Source: Methanosarcinales archaeon (GTDB lineage: Archaea > Halobacteriota > Syntropharchaeia > Alkanophagales > Methanospirareceae). From it: a stretch of DNA of 13,935 nt. This document shows positions 6,285-13,844 of this stretch, in pieces; the stretch's first letter is position 1, and each line of letters starts with the position of its first letter. Location of the stretch: contig JAODGF010000062.1 of NCBI GenBank assembly GCA_025464645.1, positions 1-13,935 on the forward strand. The letters run 5' to 3'. The notes under the pieces were generated by a model, which did not search any database, was not told the DNA's origin, and saw only the letters and a program-made list of their open reading frames with translations. The position numbers and the translations under genes are program-made.

Positions 6285-7616
6285 TCATCGCCTCACACCC
6301 TCCAGGAAGCGTAGGAAAGCTTTTTCATTTCCTAAAGCGTGAAGATGCGTGTAAGATGCGAGAACGTTATCTTTCCGTATTCCGTCCTTCTTACCCTCTA
6401 TTCCCTTGCCTTTAAGAAGTTTGTAGGCGAAATCCACAGTTGTGTTGGCATTCACACTTACCGTTGAGTAATGAAACTCGTGACCGCGGAATCTCGTACC
6501 TTTTCGGAATAGAAGACAGTCTCTTATCGAGACCGCATCGACATACCCCACCGCTTGAAGCCTCCTTGTAAGCTTTCCCGAACCCTTGAATAAGCCCAGC
6601 ATCTCCCTACCTTCGAGCTGCTCAAGACAGTAAAGCAAGCCGCCACATTCTGCATATAGCGGAGAGCCATGCCGAATTGCAACCGCAAACGCTTCTCTTA
6701 GCGATGCGTTCTCCTCCAATTGCGGTGCATAAATCTCCGGGTAGCCGCCACCCATGTAGAATGCATCAGCGTCAGGTAAAGAATCACGAATTGGAGAGAA
6801 AGTGGTAATTTCAGCACCCAAATCACGCATGATTTCCAGGTTCTCAGGATAATAGAAACAGAACGCTTCGTCCATCGCCACTCCAACTCTGACGCCATCA
6901 ACAGTCCGTAGTCGGGCTTCCTGCTCTGCACTTTGAATCTCAATCTTTGTCGCTTCAAGCAAAGTATCAATGTCTATATTCCCCTCTATAAGCTTTGAGA
7001 AGTCATTCAAGAGAGTGCGGTCAACCTCATGAGACATGTACAGTCCTAAGTGCCGCTCAGGTATTTTAACCGATTTATCTGCGGGAATAGCCCCAAATAC
7101 CTTTACTCCAACTCCTTTTAAAGAGTTTTCGAGCAGCGCCCCGTGCCTTTCGCCTGCTACACCATTCAGAATGACGCCTGCGAACTTGAGAGAAGGGTCA
7201 AAGGTCTTGTATCCGTGAACCAGAGCGGCAACGCTGCCTGCAAGCTTGGATGCGTCAACGACAAGCACGACCGGGATATCCAGCAGTTTTGCAAGATGTG
7301 CTGTGCTTCCTTCTCCACCTGCGACTGCTGAAGCGCCGTCAAAGAGTCCCATAACTCCTTCAATAATGCTCACTTCCGATGCGTTCTTCCTGAATGAATG
7401 AATAACCGCAGAACGGGACAGCATGAATGTATCGAGATTCCTCGAAGGTTTTCCCGCGGCGAGTGTGTGCAAGCTCGTGTCTATGAAATCAGGACCCGCT
7501 TTGAACGGCTGGACGTCGTACCCTCGGTGGCGTAAAGCTGAGATAAGCCCGATAGATACCGTTGTTTTTCCCACTCCACTCTGCGTTCCCGCAACTACGA
7601 AAGCCGATTTCATCAT
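6285..7616 (-). CDS. Cobyrinate or Ni-sirohydrochlorin a,c-diamide synthase (CbiA/CfbB family)
   Basis: This 443-residue cytoplasmic amidotransferase uses ATP and glutamine to amidate the a and c acetate side chains of a tetrapyrrole. The N-terminal DTBS-like ATP domain has the P-loop GTQSGVGKTT (10-19), KAGPDFIDTSLH and EGVMGLFDG. The C-terminal class I glutaminase domain has nucleophile C324 in YAECGG and GHEFHYS with H379/H382. In archaea that make coenzyme F430 this protein is CfbB; in corrinoid makers it is CbiA. Sequence motifs alone do not decide, and no other cob or cfb gene is in the window. ATG 7616 has AGGA 8 nt upstream (minus strand of 7628-7625). The gene is followed within 25 bp by the AAA+ ATPase and preceded, after 71 bp, by the ABC operon. 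Confidence 0.9.
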   Translation of the reverse strand: MMKSAFVVAGTQSGVGKTTVSIGLISALRHRGYDVQPFKAGPDFIDTSLHTLAAGKPSRNLDTFMLSRSAVIHSFRKNASEVSIIEGVMGLFDGASAVAGGEGSTAHLAKLLDIPVVLVVDASKLAGSVAALVHGYKTFDPSLKFAGVILNGVAGERHGALLENSLKGVGVKVFGAIPADKSVKIPERHLGLYMSHEVDRTLLNDFSKLIEGNIDIDTLLEATKIEIQSAEQEARLRTVDGVRVGVAMDEAFCFYYPENLEIMRDLGAEITTFSPIRDSLPDADAFYMGGGYPEIYAPQLEENASLREAFAVAIRHGSPLYAECGGLLYCLEQLEGREMLGLFKGSGKLTRRLQAVGYVDAVSIRDCLLFRKGTRFRGHEFHYSTVSVNANTTVDFAYKLLKGKGIEGKKDGIRKDNVLASYTHLHALGNEKAFLRFLEGVRR

Positions 7617-7687
7617 TTCATATTTCCTGATATTGATATTAGTTAGTTAGAATTTGTTTAGACTTATCTCTCCCGGATGTTGACCAA

Positions 7688-8872
7688 TTACCTCACTGCT
7701 TCCACAGGACTCATCTTTGATGCTTTCCTCGCGGGATACAGCCCTGACAGGACACCTACGAGCATTGCAACCACCACCGCACCGAGCAAAACTTCTGGCT
7801 TCACAATCGCGGTGATTTCCACCCCAAATTTCGTGACTATTCCGAAACTAATGGCTTTTGCAGCAATGATGCCCACTATACACCCAAATACACCACCTAC
7901 CAGACTCACCATGCCCGCTTCGAGTAGGAAGAGGAAGAGGATATTCCGGTTCTTCGCTCCGATCGCTTTCATCACCCCTATCTCATGCGTTCGCTCCATC
8001 ACGGACATCAGCATCGTATTCATTATACCCATAGCAGCAACGATAAGCGAAATGGACGCGATTGCGATTAAAACCACTTGCAGAATGCCAAAAACGGATT
8101 CTAATCGCTTTATGCTGCTTCCCATTGTCATTGCAGACGCAAAATCATCTACCTTGTGATTGTCATTTATTCGCTCCTCTATTTCGTCCGCGATCTCCTC
8201 CGCCTTACCTATATCTCGTACACGCACGAAGATCTCTGAAATATCCTCGTTATCAAGAATAGTCACCGAATCTCGTTTCGTTACGTATATCTGAGAATCA
8301 ACCTCGGACCTGAATCCTCCTTGCTTTTTCAACACCCCTACAACCCTGAATTTGCTGCCATTTATTGTTATCCTATCGTTAACTCCGATTTCATCGTCAA
8401 AGTAATCCTTGGCGATGCTATACCCAATTGTGCATGTTTTGTGGTCATTCTCTCTGACATATCTGCCTTCTTCTGGCTTCACCACCTTTCCGAACAGCGC
8501 ACCTATATCGCCTGGGTCAACACCAACGATTTCCACCATGAACTTCTCACCTTTATATTCTGTCTCAAACATCTCTGCCATCATTGCCGCTGCTTCTTTC
8601 ACACCCTTTATCCTTTCTACATCTTTTAAATCCCGCTCATCAAAGCTACCAAGCTCCATATAGGCTGTTTCAAAATCCATTCTCCCGGGCATTACCATTA
8701 TCAGGTCAGCCATCTCTGTTAGCTGTCCGGTTATTGACTCCTGCATCCCGTAGCCAACGGACATTAATGCAATTACGGCGCCTATGCCCACCGTAATACC
8801 CAATATCGTGAGTGCAGAACGAGCTTTTCGCTCCTTTATATTCCGGTTTACTAATAGAAATGCATCCTTCAT
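7688..8872 (-). CDS. MacB/FtsX-type ABC transporter permease (second of pair)
   Basis: This 394-residue membrane protein has the MacB topology. One N-terminal transmembrane helix (about residues 19-40) is followed by a large extracytoplasmic MacB_PCD domain (about 45-240) and a C-terminal FtsX domain with three helices around 265-290, 310-340 and 355-380. Conserved motifs are GIMNTMLMSVMERTHEIGVM and GLYPARKASKMSPVEAVR at the C-terminus. Such permeases couple ATP hydrolysis to mechanical transfer or export at the outer face rather than ordinary import. Start ATG 8872 has GGTGAT 5 nt upstream. It is a close paralogue of the permease at 8895-10112, 22 bp away, with an exact 41-bp shared block. 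No adaptor protein (MacA-like) is adjacent, so the substrate is unknown. Confidence 0.9.
   Translation of the reverse strand: MKDAFLLVNRNIKERKARSALTILGITVGIGAVIALMSVGYGMQESITGQLTEMADLIMVMPGRMDFETAYMELGSFDERDLKDVERIKGVKEAAAMMAEMFETEYKGEKFMVEIVGVDPGDIGALFGKVVKPEEGRYVRENDHKTCTIGYSIAKDYFDDEIGVNDRITINGSKFRVVGVLKKQGGFRSEVDSQIYVTKRDSVTILDNEDISEIFVRVRDIGKAEEIADEIEERINDNHKVDDFASAMTMGSSIKRLESVFGILQVVLIAIASISLIVAAMGIMNTMLMSVMERTHEIGVMKAIGAKNRNILFLFLLEAGMVSLVGGVFGCIVGIIAAKAISFGIVTKFGVEITAIVKPEVLLGAVVVAMLVGVLSGLYPARKASKMSPVEAVR
7962..8002. repeat. 41-bp direct repeat, copy 1 (within permease gene)
   Basis: Identical over 41 bases to 9175-9215. It encodes the conserved VMERTHEIGVMKAIG stretch of the FtsX domain in both paralogues. 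Synonymous positions are also identical within the block, while flanking sequence diverges. Confidence 0.75.
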
Positions 8873-8894
8873 CGCTCATCACCCCTGTCTGATA

Positions 8895-10112
8895 TTACTC
8901 ATACCTCACAGCTTCCACAGGACTCATATTCGACGCCTTACGGGCTGGATAGAACCCTGATAGAACGCCCACAATCATCGCAACTGCCATTCCACCAACT
9001 AACACCTCGGGTTTTATAACCGTGCCAAATTCAATCCCCAATGCCGTGCTTGCACCGAGACTGATGACTTTCGCAGCTACTGCGCCCAGTACACAGCCAA
9101 CCACACCACCCAACAGACTCACCATACTCGATTCTATAAGAAATAAGGAGAGAACGTCACTGCTCTTTGCTCCTATCGCTTTCATCACCCCTATCTCATG
9201 CGTTCGCTCCATCACTGCCATTAACATTGTGTTCATGATACCAACAGATGCGACAATAAGAGCAATTGCTGCTATTCCAACCAGGACGCCACGAATAATA
9301 TTAAAAACGTTTCCTAACTGCTCCAGAATGCTGCCCATCGTCATTGCATTGGCGAAATCATCGAGCCCATGGTTATCATTTATCGCTTCTTTGATCTCCT
9401 CTGCTATCTCTTCCGCTTCATCTATGTCATAGACCCGCACCATGATGTAGCTTATCTCATCGGTTTGCAGGACATCCTTTGTAGCGCGCAACGTGAGGAA
9501 GATATGAGGGTCCACGTCATTAGCATACAGCATGCCTCCCTTTTTAAATACCCCCAACACAGTGAATTTCTCACCATTTATTTCCAGTTTATCGTTCACG
9601 TGTATGACTTCATCGAAGTAATCATTGGCTACCCTGTTCCCGATGACGCACGCTTTATAATCATTCTCACGGAGCCATCGCCCTTCTTTGAGCCCTACCG
9701 GCTCCACATAGACGCTCTCCAGCTTTTCGGTATCCCCACCGATGATGAAAATGGGTATGTTTTCATTTCTGTACTCTACATTGGCGGAGTCGAACGTCAT
9801 TGTCGAGATCTCCTTTATACCTGCTATCCGCTCTACGTCCTTTACGTCTCTATCTGTAAAACTCCCCAGTTCCACATAGCTCCCAGCGGTTATTTTGGCT
9901 GGAAACACCGAGATGACATCAGCATAATCCGTCAATTCTCCTGTTATCGCCTCTTCCATACCATAGCCGACGCTCATCAATGCCACAATGGCAGCTATAC
10001 CCACTGCAATACCCAGCACGGTGAGTATTGAACGAGCCCTTCTCTCCCTTATGCCCCGATACGCAAGAAGGAATTTATCTCTCATTTTTGTGATTTTATG
10101 AGGTGCTATCAT
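8895..10112 (-). CDS. MacB/FtsX-type ABC transporter permease (first of pair)
   Basis: This 405-residue permease has the same architecture as its downstream paralogue: transmembrane helix at about 28-48, an extracytoplasmic MacB_PCD domain, then three C-terminal helices, with GIMNTMLMAVMERTHEIGVM and GFYPARKASNMSPVEAVRYE. ATG 10112 overlaps the ATPase stop by one base (TAATG) and follows a GGGAG site, so translational coupling is likely. However, M10 (ATG 10085) aligns exactly with the start of the paralogue (MRDKFLLAYR against MKDAFLLVNR) and may be the true start, although no ribosome-binding site precedes it. With one ATPase and two different permeases, the complex is probably ATPase2-permeaseA-permeaseB, as in LolCDE, rather than a MacB-type homodimer; this is inference. 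Confidence 0.9.
   Translation of the reverse strand: MIAPHKITKMRDKFLLAYRGIRERRARSILTVLGIAVGIAAIVALMSVGYGMEEAITGELTDYADVISVFPAKITAGSYVELGSFTDRDVKDVERIAGIKEISTMTFDSANVEYRNENIPIFIIGGDTEKLESVYVEPVGLKEGRWLRENDYKACVIGNRVANDYFDEVIHVNDKLEINGEKFTVLGVFKKGGMLYANDVDPHIFLTLRATKDVLQTDEISYIMVRVYDIDEAEEIAEEIKEAINDNHGLDDFANAMTMGSILEQLGNVFNIIRGVLVGIAAIALIVASVGIMNTMLMAVMERTHEIGVMKAIGAKSSDVLSLFLIESSMVSLLGGVVGCVLGAVAAKVISLGASTALGIEFGTVIKPEVLVGGMAVAMIVGVLSGFYPARKASNMSPVEAVRYE
9175..9215. repeat. 41-bp direct repeat, copy 2 (within permease gene)
   Basis: Exact match to 7962-8002, in the equivalent position of the paralogous permease. The distance between copies is about 1.2 kb, one permease gene plus its spacer. 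Confidence 0.75.
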
Positions 10113-10771
10113 TAGAGCACGCTCCCGTCTCGCATCCTTTTTGTTACACGAGCTCGTGCCGCAATCTCCGCATCGTGCGTCACCACGATTATCGTCCTTC
10201 CCTCGTGATTCAGACCTTCTAAAATGTCCATTATTGCATTTCCTGCTTCCGTATCAATATTTCCAGTCGGCTCGTCACCAATAATAATTTCAGGGTCGTT
10301 TGAAAGCGCACGTGCAATAGCCACCCGCTGCTGTTCTCCACCGCTCATCTCTGAAGGTTTGTGGTGTATGCGGTCTCCAAGCCCGACCTTTGCAAGCAAT
10401 TCTTCTGCTCTCTCCATTCGTATCTCGTGTCTCACACCAGCGAAGAACATAGGAAGCGCAACGTTTTCTAACGCATTTAACGTATGGATGAGATTAAACT
10501 GCTGGAATATGAACCCAATTTTCTCCCTTCTTATCTCTGCCAGCCCGTTTTCGCTTAACTTACCCGTGTTTATACCATCTATGAAGACCGCACCACTTGT
10601 TGGCTTATCCAAACAGCCGATCAGATTGAGCAATGTAGACTTGCCCGAGCCCGAAGGTCCTATAATAGCAATGAACTCACCGTCTTTTATCTCTAAATTT
10701 ACATCTCGCAGTGCTTGAACCTCCACAGCACCCATGCGGTAAACCTTCGTCAGATTTTCTGTGCGAATCAT
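10112..10771 (-). CDS. ABC transporter ATP-binding protein, LolD/MacB type
   Basis: This 219-residue cytoplasmic ATPase drives the two permeases encoded just downstream. All nucleotide-binding motifs are present: Walker A GPSGSGKST at 38-46, Q-loop FIFQQFNLI, signature SGGEQQRVAIARAL from 143, Walker B IIIGDE at 162-167 with D-loop PTGNID, and switch H199 in VVTHD. Length and the QQFNL and GDEPTGN sequences are typical of the LolD/MacB/FtsE branch. It is the first gene of a three-gene minus-strand operon, divergent from dinB over 54 bp. A TATATATA-containing stretch at 10793-10808 would place transcription almost at the start codon, so the mRNA may be nearly leaderless. Substrate cannot be inferred. 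Confidence 0.93.
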   Translation of the reverse strand: MIRTENLTKVYRMGAVEVQALRDVNLEIKDGEFIAIIGPSGSGKSTLLNLIGCLDKPTSGAVFIDGINTGKLSENGLAEIRREKIGFIFQQFNLIHTLNALENVALPMFFAGVRHEIRMERAEELLAKVGLGDRIHHKPSEMSGGEQQRVAIARALSNDPEIIIGDEPTGNIDTEAGNAIMDILEGLNHEGRTIIVVTHDAEIAARARVTKRMRDGSVL

Positions 10772-10792
10772 TCTTTATTTTTTCTCTGGGGA

Positions 10793-10808
10793 TTTATATA
10801 TATTAATT
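10793..10808. promoter_or_regulatory. TATA-rich element in the ABC operon/dinB divergent promoter
   Basis: The run TTTATATATATTAATT is nearly symmetric. For the minus-strand ATPase (ATG 10771) its centre sits about 29 nt upstream of the start codon, consistent with a near-leaderless transcript. For dinB it lies too close to the Shine-Dalgarno site, so dinB more likely uses CTTTATTTTTTC at about 10773-10784. Confidence 0.45.
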
Positions 10809-10809
10809 G

Positions 10810-10817
10810 GGAGTGAT
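10810..10817 (+). promoter_or_regulatory. Shine-Dalgarno site of dinB
   Basis: GGAGTGAT is one base short of the archaeal consensus GGAGGTGAT and lies 8 nt before GTG 10826, fixing a GTG start for the polymerase. Confidence 0.7.
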
Positions 10818-10825
10818 AAACCAAA

Positions 10826-11929
10826 GTGAAAGTAATACTTCATGTGGACATGGACAGTTTCTTTTCAGCCGTGGAAGTAAGAGAGAATCCAGAGCTGAAA
10901 GGCTTGCCGGTAATCGTGGGAGGAAGAATCGGGACAGAAGAAGAAAAAGCTGCTGAAGAACCCGAAAGGAAAATAAGAGGCGTTGTGAGCACATGCTCAT
11001 ACGAGGCAAGAGAATACGGTATTCATTCTGCAATGCCGCTCTCCAGGGCATACAAGCTATGCCCGAATGCAAAATTCTTACCGGTGAATATGCCGTTGTA
11101 CAAACGTGTGTCACGCGAAATAATGGCTATTTTGAGGAAGTATGCTGATAAAATAGAACAAGTGAGCATTGACGAGGCTTTTCTCGATGTCAGCACCAAA
11201 GTGCACGGTTGGACCGATGCGAGGGAGTACGCACTGAGTATAAAAAAGGAGATACTGGAGAAGGAAGGATTAACGTGTTCAATTGGCATCGCTCCAAACA
11301 AAACAATAGCAAAGATAGCATCGGATTTCGTAAAACCTGATGGTCTGACAGTTGTGGAAGAAGAAAGAGCACGTGATTTTTTGGCTCCTTTACCAGTGAA
11401 AAAAATCCCTGGTGTGGGTCCCAAAACTAATGAGATGCTAAAAAAGATGGGTATCGAGCGAATAGGGCAACTTGCGAGTTATGACGTCCAAAAACTCGTA
11501 ACTAAATTCGGTAGATACGGCACGAGGCTTCATCTAATTGCAAACGGGATAGATGAAAGCGAAGTGGAAGAGGAATGGGAGAGGAAGTCTTTAAGCCGAG
11601 AAAGAACCCTCGCCAAGGATACGAAAGATGCATCAGTACTGAATAATTGCGTGGATGAGTTAGCAGAAGAGGTTTACAATGCGATAAAGAAAGAGGGCTT
11701 TGTTTTCAAAACAGTTGCACTAAAAGTCAAGTTTGAAGATTTCACCGTACACACAAGGGCTAAGACACTCAAATCATTTCATTCTGACTTAAACATGCTC
11801 AAGAGAATAGCGAAGGAATTGATGACGGAGTTTTGTGATGGAACGGGAAAGAAGATAAGATTGGTGGGCGTTCGTGTGTCAAGTTTGGGCGTGGTTGACG
11901 AGAAGCAAAGAAGAGTAGTTATCTCCTAA
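10826..11929 (+). CDS. dinB: DNA polymerase IV (Y-family, DinB)
   Basis: This 367-residue translesion polymerase inserts bases opposite damaged DNA. Catalytic acidic residues are D8 (HVDMDSFF) and D116/E117 (SIDEAFLD). F13 occupies the steric-gate position, and YEAREYGI and CSIGIAPNKTIAKIASD are typical palm/finger motifs. A thumb helix-hairpin-helix KIPGVGPKT begins near residue 193, and a little-finger domain ends the protein. GTG 10826 is set by a strong Shine-Dalgarno site. The C-terminus ends DEKQRRVVIS and lacks the QxxLFxF-type sliding-clamp (PCNA) binding motif usual at the end of archaeal DinB proteins. The gene is divergent from the ABC operon and 51 bp before the CLC gene on the same strand. 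Confidence 0.94.
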   Translation: MKVILHVDMDSFFSAVEVRENPELKGLPVIVGGRIGTEEEKAAEEPERKIRGVVSTCSYEAREYGIHSAMPLSRAYKLCPNAKFLPVNMPLYKRVSREIMAILRKYADKIEQVSIDEAFLDVSTKVHGWTDAREYALSIKKEILEKEGLTCSIGIAPNKTIAKIASDFVKPDGLTVVEEERARDFLAPLPVKKIPGVGPKTNEMLKKMGIERIGQLASYDVQKLVTKFGRYGTRLHLIANGIDESEVEEEWERKSLSRERTLAKDTKDASVLNNCVDELAEEVYNAIKKEGFVFKTVALKVKFEDFTVHTRAKTLKSFHSDLNMLKRIAKELMTEFCDGTGKKIRLVGVRVSSLGVVDEKQRRVVIS

Positions 11930-11940
11930 TATTTATTAAG
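11930..11940 (+). promoter_or_regulatory. TATA-like element upstream of the CLC gene
   Basis: TATTTATTAAG, just after the dinB stop, predicts transcription near 11961. The following leader carries GGGAG at 11974-11978 and GGAGAGAT at 11987-11994, which favour different start codons. Confidence 0.35.
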
Positions 11941-11980
11941 AGACGAATATAATGTAATAAGGAGATTCTTCAAGGGAGAA

Positions 11981-13843
11981 GTGGCAGGAGAGATAAGATA
12001 TTTGAGAACATGGGCTAAACAGACGTTCTATTATGCAATAGCAGGTATTTTAGTTGGTCTTGCCATTACATGCTTTTTTTTAGCTTTAAATTTCTTCTCT
12101 GCTCTCTCCTTAGGGTTACTCGGCGGTTATTATTCACCATCACCGAAAAATGAACCACATTTCTTCGCTTTTACACCACTCTTAGGAGATGCTTTCGCAA
12201 ATCCACTATTGTTGGTCCTATTAGCCCTCATTCCCACGTTAGGAGGTTTGCTATGCGGATTAATAAAATTTAAACTTTTTCCTGTTGAAAAACCTGAACT
12301 GCACGAGACCGATGTTTTCATAGATGGGTTTCACAATGAGAGGGGAGTAATAAAAGGCAAGACTGGCTTGGTGCGCGGAATAAGCTCGGTGTTGACAATT
12401 GGCTCCGGGGGGAGTGCGGGAAGGGAAGGACCGAGTGCAATGCTGGGTGCCACGATAGGTTCGGTCTTCAGCAGACTTTTTAAATTAGAGGAGCGAGAAA
12501 GGAGGAAGATAGTATCGGCGACTGCGGGAGCGGGAATTGCAGCAATTTTTAAATCGCCGCTTGGTGGTGCTTTCTTTGGTATTGAAACTTTATACAAGCG
12601 AGATATGGAAACTGAGGCACTGGTTCCTGCAATAATCTGTTCTATCACGGCTTACATCGTCTCCTGTTCCTTCTTAGGACTGGGACACCTTTATGAAATA
12701 GGAGAATATGACATTACAGCCCTTTTAAGACCTTTTTCGTTACTTCTATTCCTGGCTCTCGGAATAGCCTGCGTTCCTTTTGTTATTGCATTCGCCAAAC
12801 TGCTGGGGGTCTTAAGGTCTTTCTTCTTTGGAAGACTGAAGATTCCTGATTATCTCAAACCAGGAATAGGCGGATTTATGATTGGTATGCTTTTCCTCAT
12901 CGGTTATCTCACCGTTAATCCACAACACGATGTAGAAAGGGGGATAGGAATAGCCAGCGGAATATTTGGTGGTGGTTATGGATTTATGCAATTAGCATTT
13001 TATGGTGAGCTTACGTGGAGCGTTTTAGTATTCATCGCAGTTGCGAAGATCATAGCGACTGCTCTAACCTTAGGGTCAGGAGGTAGTGGTGGCTCATTTA
13101 TACCCTCTTTAACCATGGGTGCGGCGTTAGGGGGTGCAATAGGACAAATCCTCAGCTTTTTTTTCCCGGAAACGGTGGGAAACCCGTGGATATTTTCTCT
13201 TATCGGTGCTGCGGCTTTCTTCGGTGCTGCTGCTAATGCACCACTTACTGCTCTCTTCATCGTTTGTGAGATCTCAGGTTCTTATACACTCTTCGTTCCT
13301 GCTTTGCTTGCTATAATCCCTGCATATTCGCTGGTAGGGAGATGGACGATTTATCCAGAGCAATATGAAGTAAGGAAAGAGTCTCCTGCCCATAGTAGGG
13401 AATTTATGGTAGATATACTGGAGGGGATAAAAGTGAAAGATGCATATACGAAGGACGTGCTCGTTATTCCAGCAGATAAGACGGTGAAAGAAGGTCTATA
13501 TTTTGCAGAGAGGACCGGGCACATAACTTACCCGGTGGTTGATAAAAATGGGAAGATGCTGGGAATAACGACCATAGTGGATTTAGAAAAGCAAAGAGAG
13601 ATAGGCGCAGATTATAAGAGGATAAGACAGATGTGCACAAAGGATGTGATAGTAGCATATCCAGAGGAGTTTTTGGAGGACGTCCTGCATAAAATGGATA
13701 CTTACAATGTGGGGCGATTGCCGGTGGTAAAAGAAGGAAGTGAAGAAGGCGGCGAGAAAGAATTGATTGGAATAATAAGCAGGTCGGATATAATAAGGGA
13801 GCACTGCCGCAGGTGGTCGCGTATTAAAGGTGGTTCTTCATAG
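11981..13843 (+). CDS. CLC-family chloride channel/transporter with C-terminal CBS pair
   Basis: This 620-residue membrane protein moves Cl- (or a related anion), as a channel or anion/H+ exchanger. The CLC core spans about residues 15-465. It has GSAGREGP with gating glutamate E149, GSGGSGGSFIP, APLTALFIVCEISGSY, and TIYPEQY with Y458 at the anion-coordinating tyrosine position. Two CBS domains follow (about 485-540 and 545-610), likely adenine-nucleotide sensors. Departures from the norm: the first anion-binding loop reads LHETD (107-111) where relatives have GHGTD or GSGIP, and the internal proton-transfer glutamate position is Thr203 (GIETLY). GTG 11981 gives 620 residues, but TTG 12002, with GGAGAGAT 7 nt upstream, is an equally credible start giving 613. 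It converges with a minus-strand gene one base after its stop. Confidence 0.92.
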   Translation: MAGEIRYLRTWAKQTFYYAIAGILVGLAITCFFLALNFFSALSLGLLGGYYSPSPKNEPHFFAFTPLLGDAFANPLLLVLLALIPTLGGLLCGLIKFKLFPVEKPELHETDVFIDGFHNERGVIKGKTGLVRGISSVLTIGSGGSAGREGPSAMLGATIGSVFSRLFKLEERERRKIVSATAGAGIAAIFKSPLGGAFFGIETLYKRDMETEALVPAIICSITAYIVSCSFLGLGHLYEIGEYDITALLRPFSLLLFLALGIACVPFVIAFAKLLGVLRSFFFGRLKIPDYLKPGIGGFMIGMLFLIGYLTVNPQHDVERGIGIASGIFGGGYGFMQLAFYGELTWSVLVFIAVAKIIATALTLGSGGSGGSFIPSLTMGAALGGAIGQILSFFFPETVGNPWIFSLIGAAAFFGAAANAPLTALFIVCEISGSYTLFVPALLAIIPAYSLVGRWTIYPEQYEVRKESPAHSREFMVDILEGIKVKDAYTKDVLVIPADKTVKEGLYFAERTGHITYPVVDKNGKMLGITTIVDLEKQREIGADYKRIRQMCTKDVIVAYPEEFLEDVLHKMDTYNVGRLPVVKEGSEEGGEKELIGIISRSDIIREHCRRWSRIKGGSS

Positions 13844-13844
13844 G

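Noticed and set aside
7629..7650. Short tandem repeats GATATT x2 and TTAG x3 upstream of the CbiA/CfbB gene
   Set aside because: Too short and too A+T-rich to be distinguished from chance, and no spacing that suggests a regulator site or CRISPR.
7677..8159. 160-residue plus-strand frame opposite the second permease
   Set aside because: It mirrors a strongly supported permease; the Thr/Ala/Pro/Ile-rich translation reflects reverse-complemented hydrophobic codons, and a similar shadow appears opposite the paralogue.
9369..10031. 220-residue open frame on the plus strand opposite the first permease
   Set aside because: It is fully antisense to a gene with intact family motifs, starts without a ribosome-binding site, and its translation has the Tyr/Ile/His-rich look of an antisense shadow.
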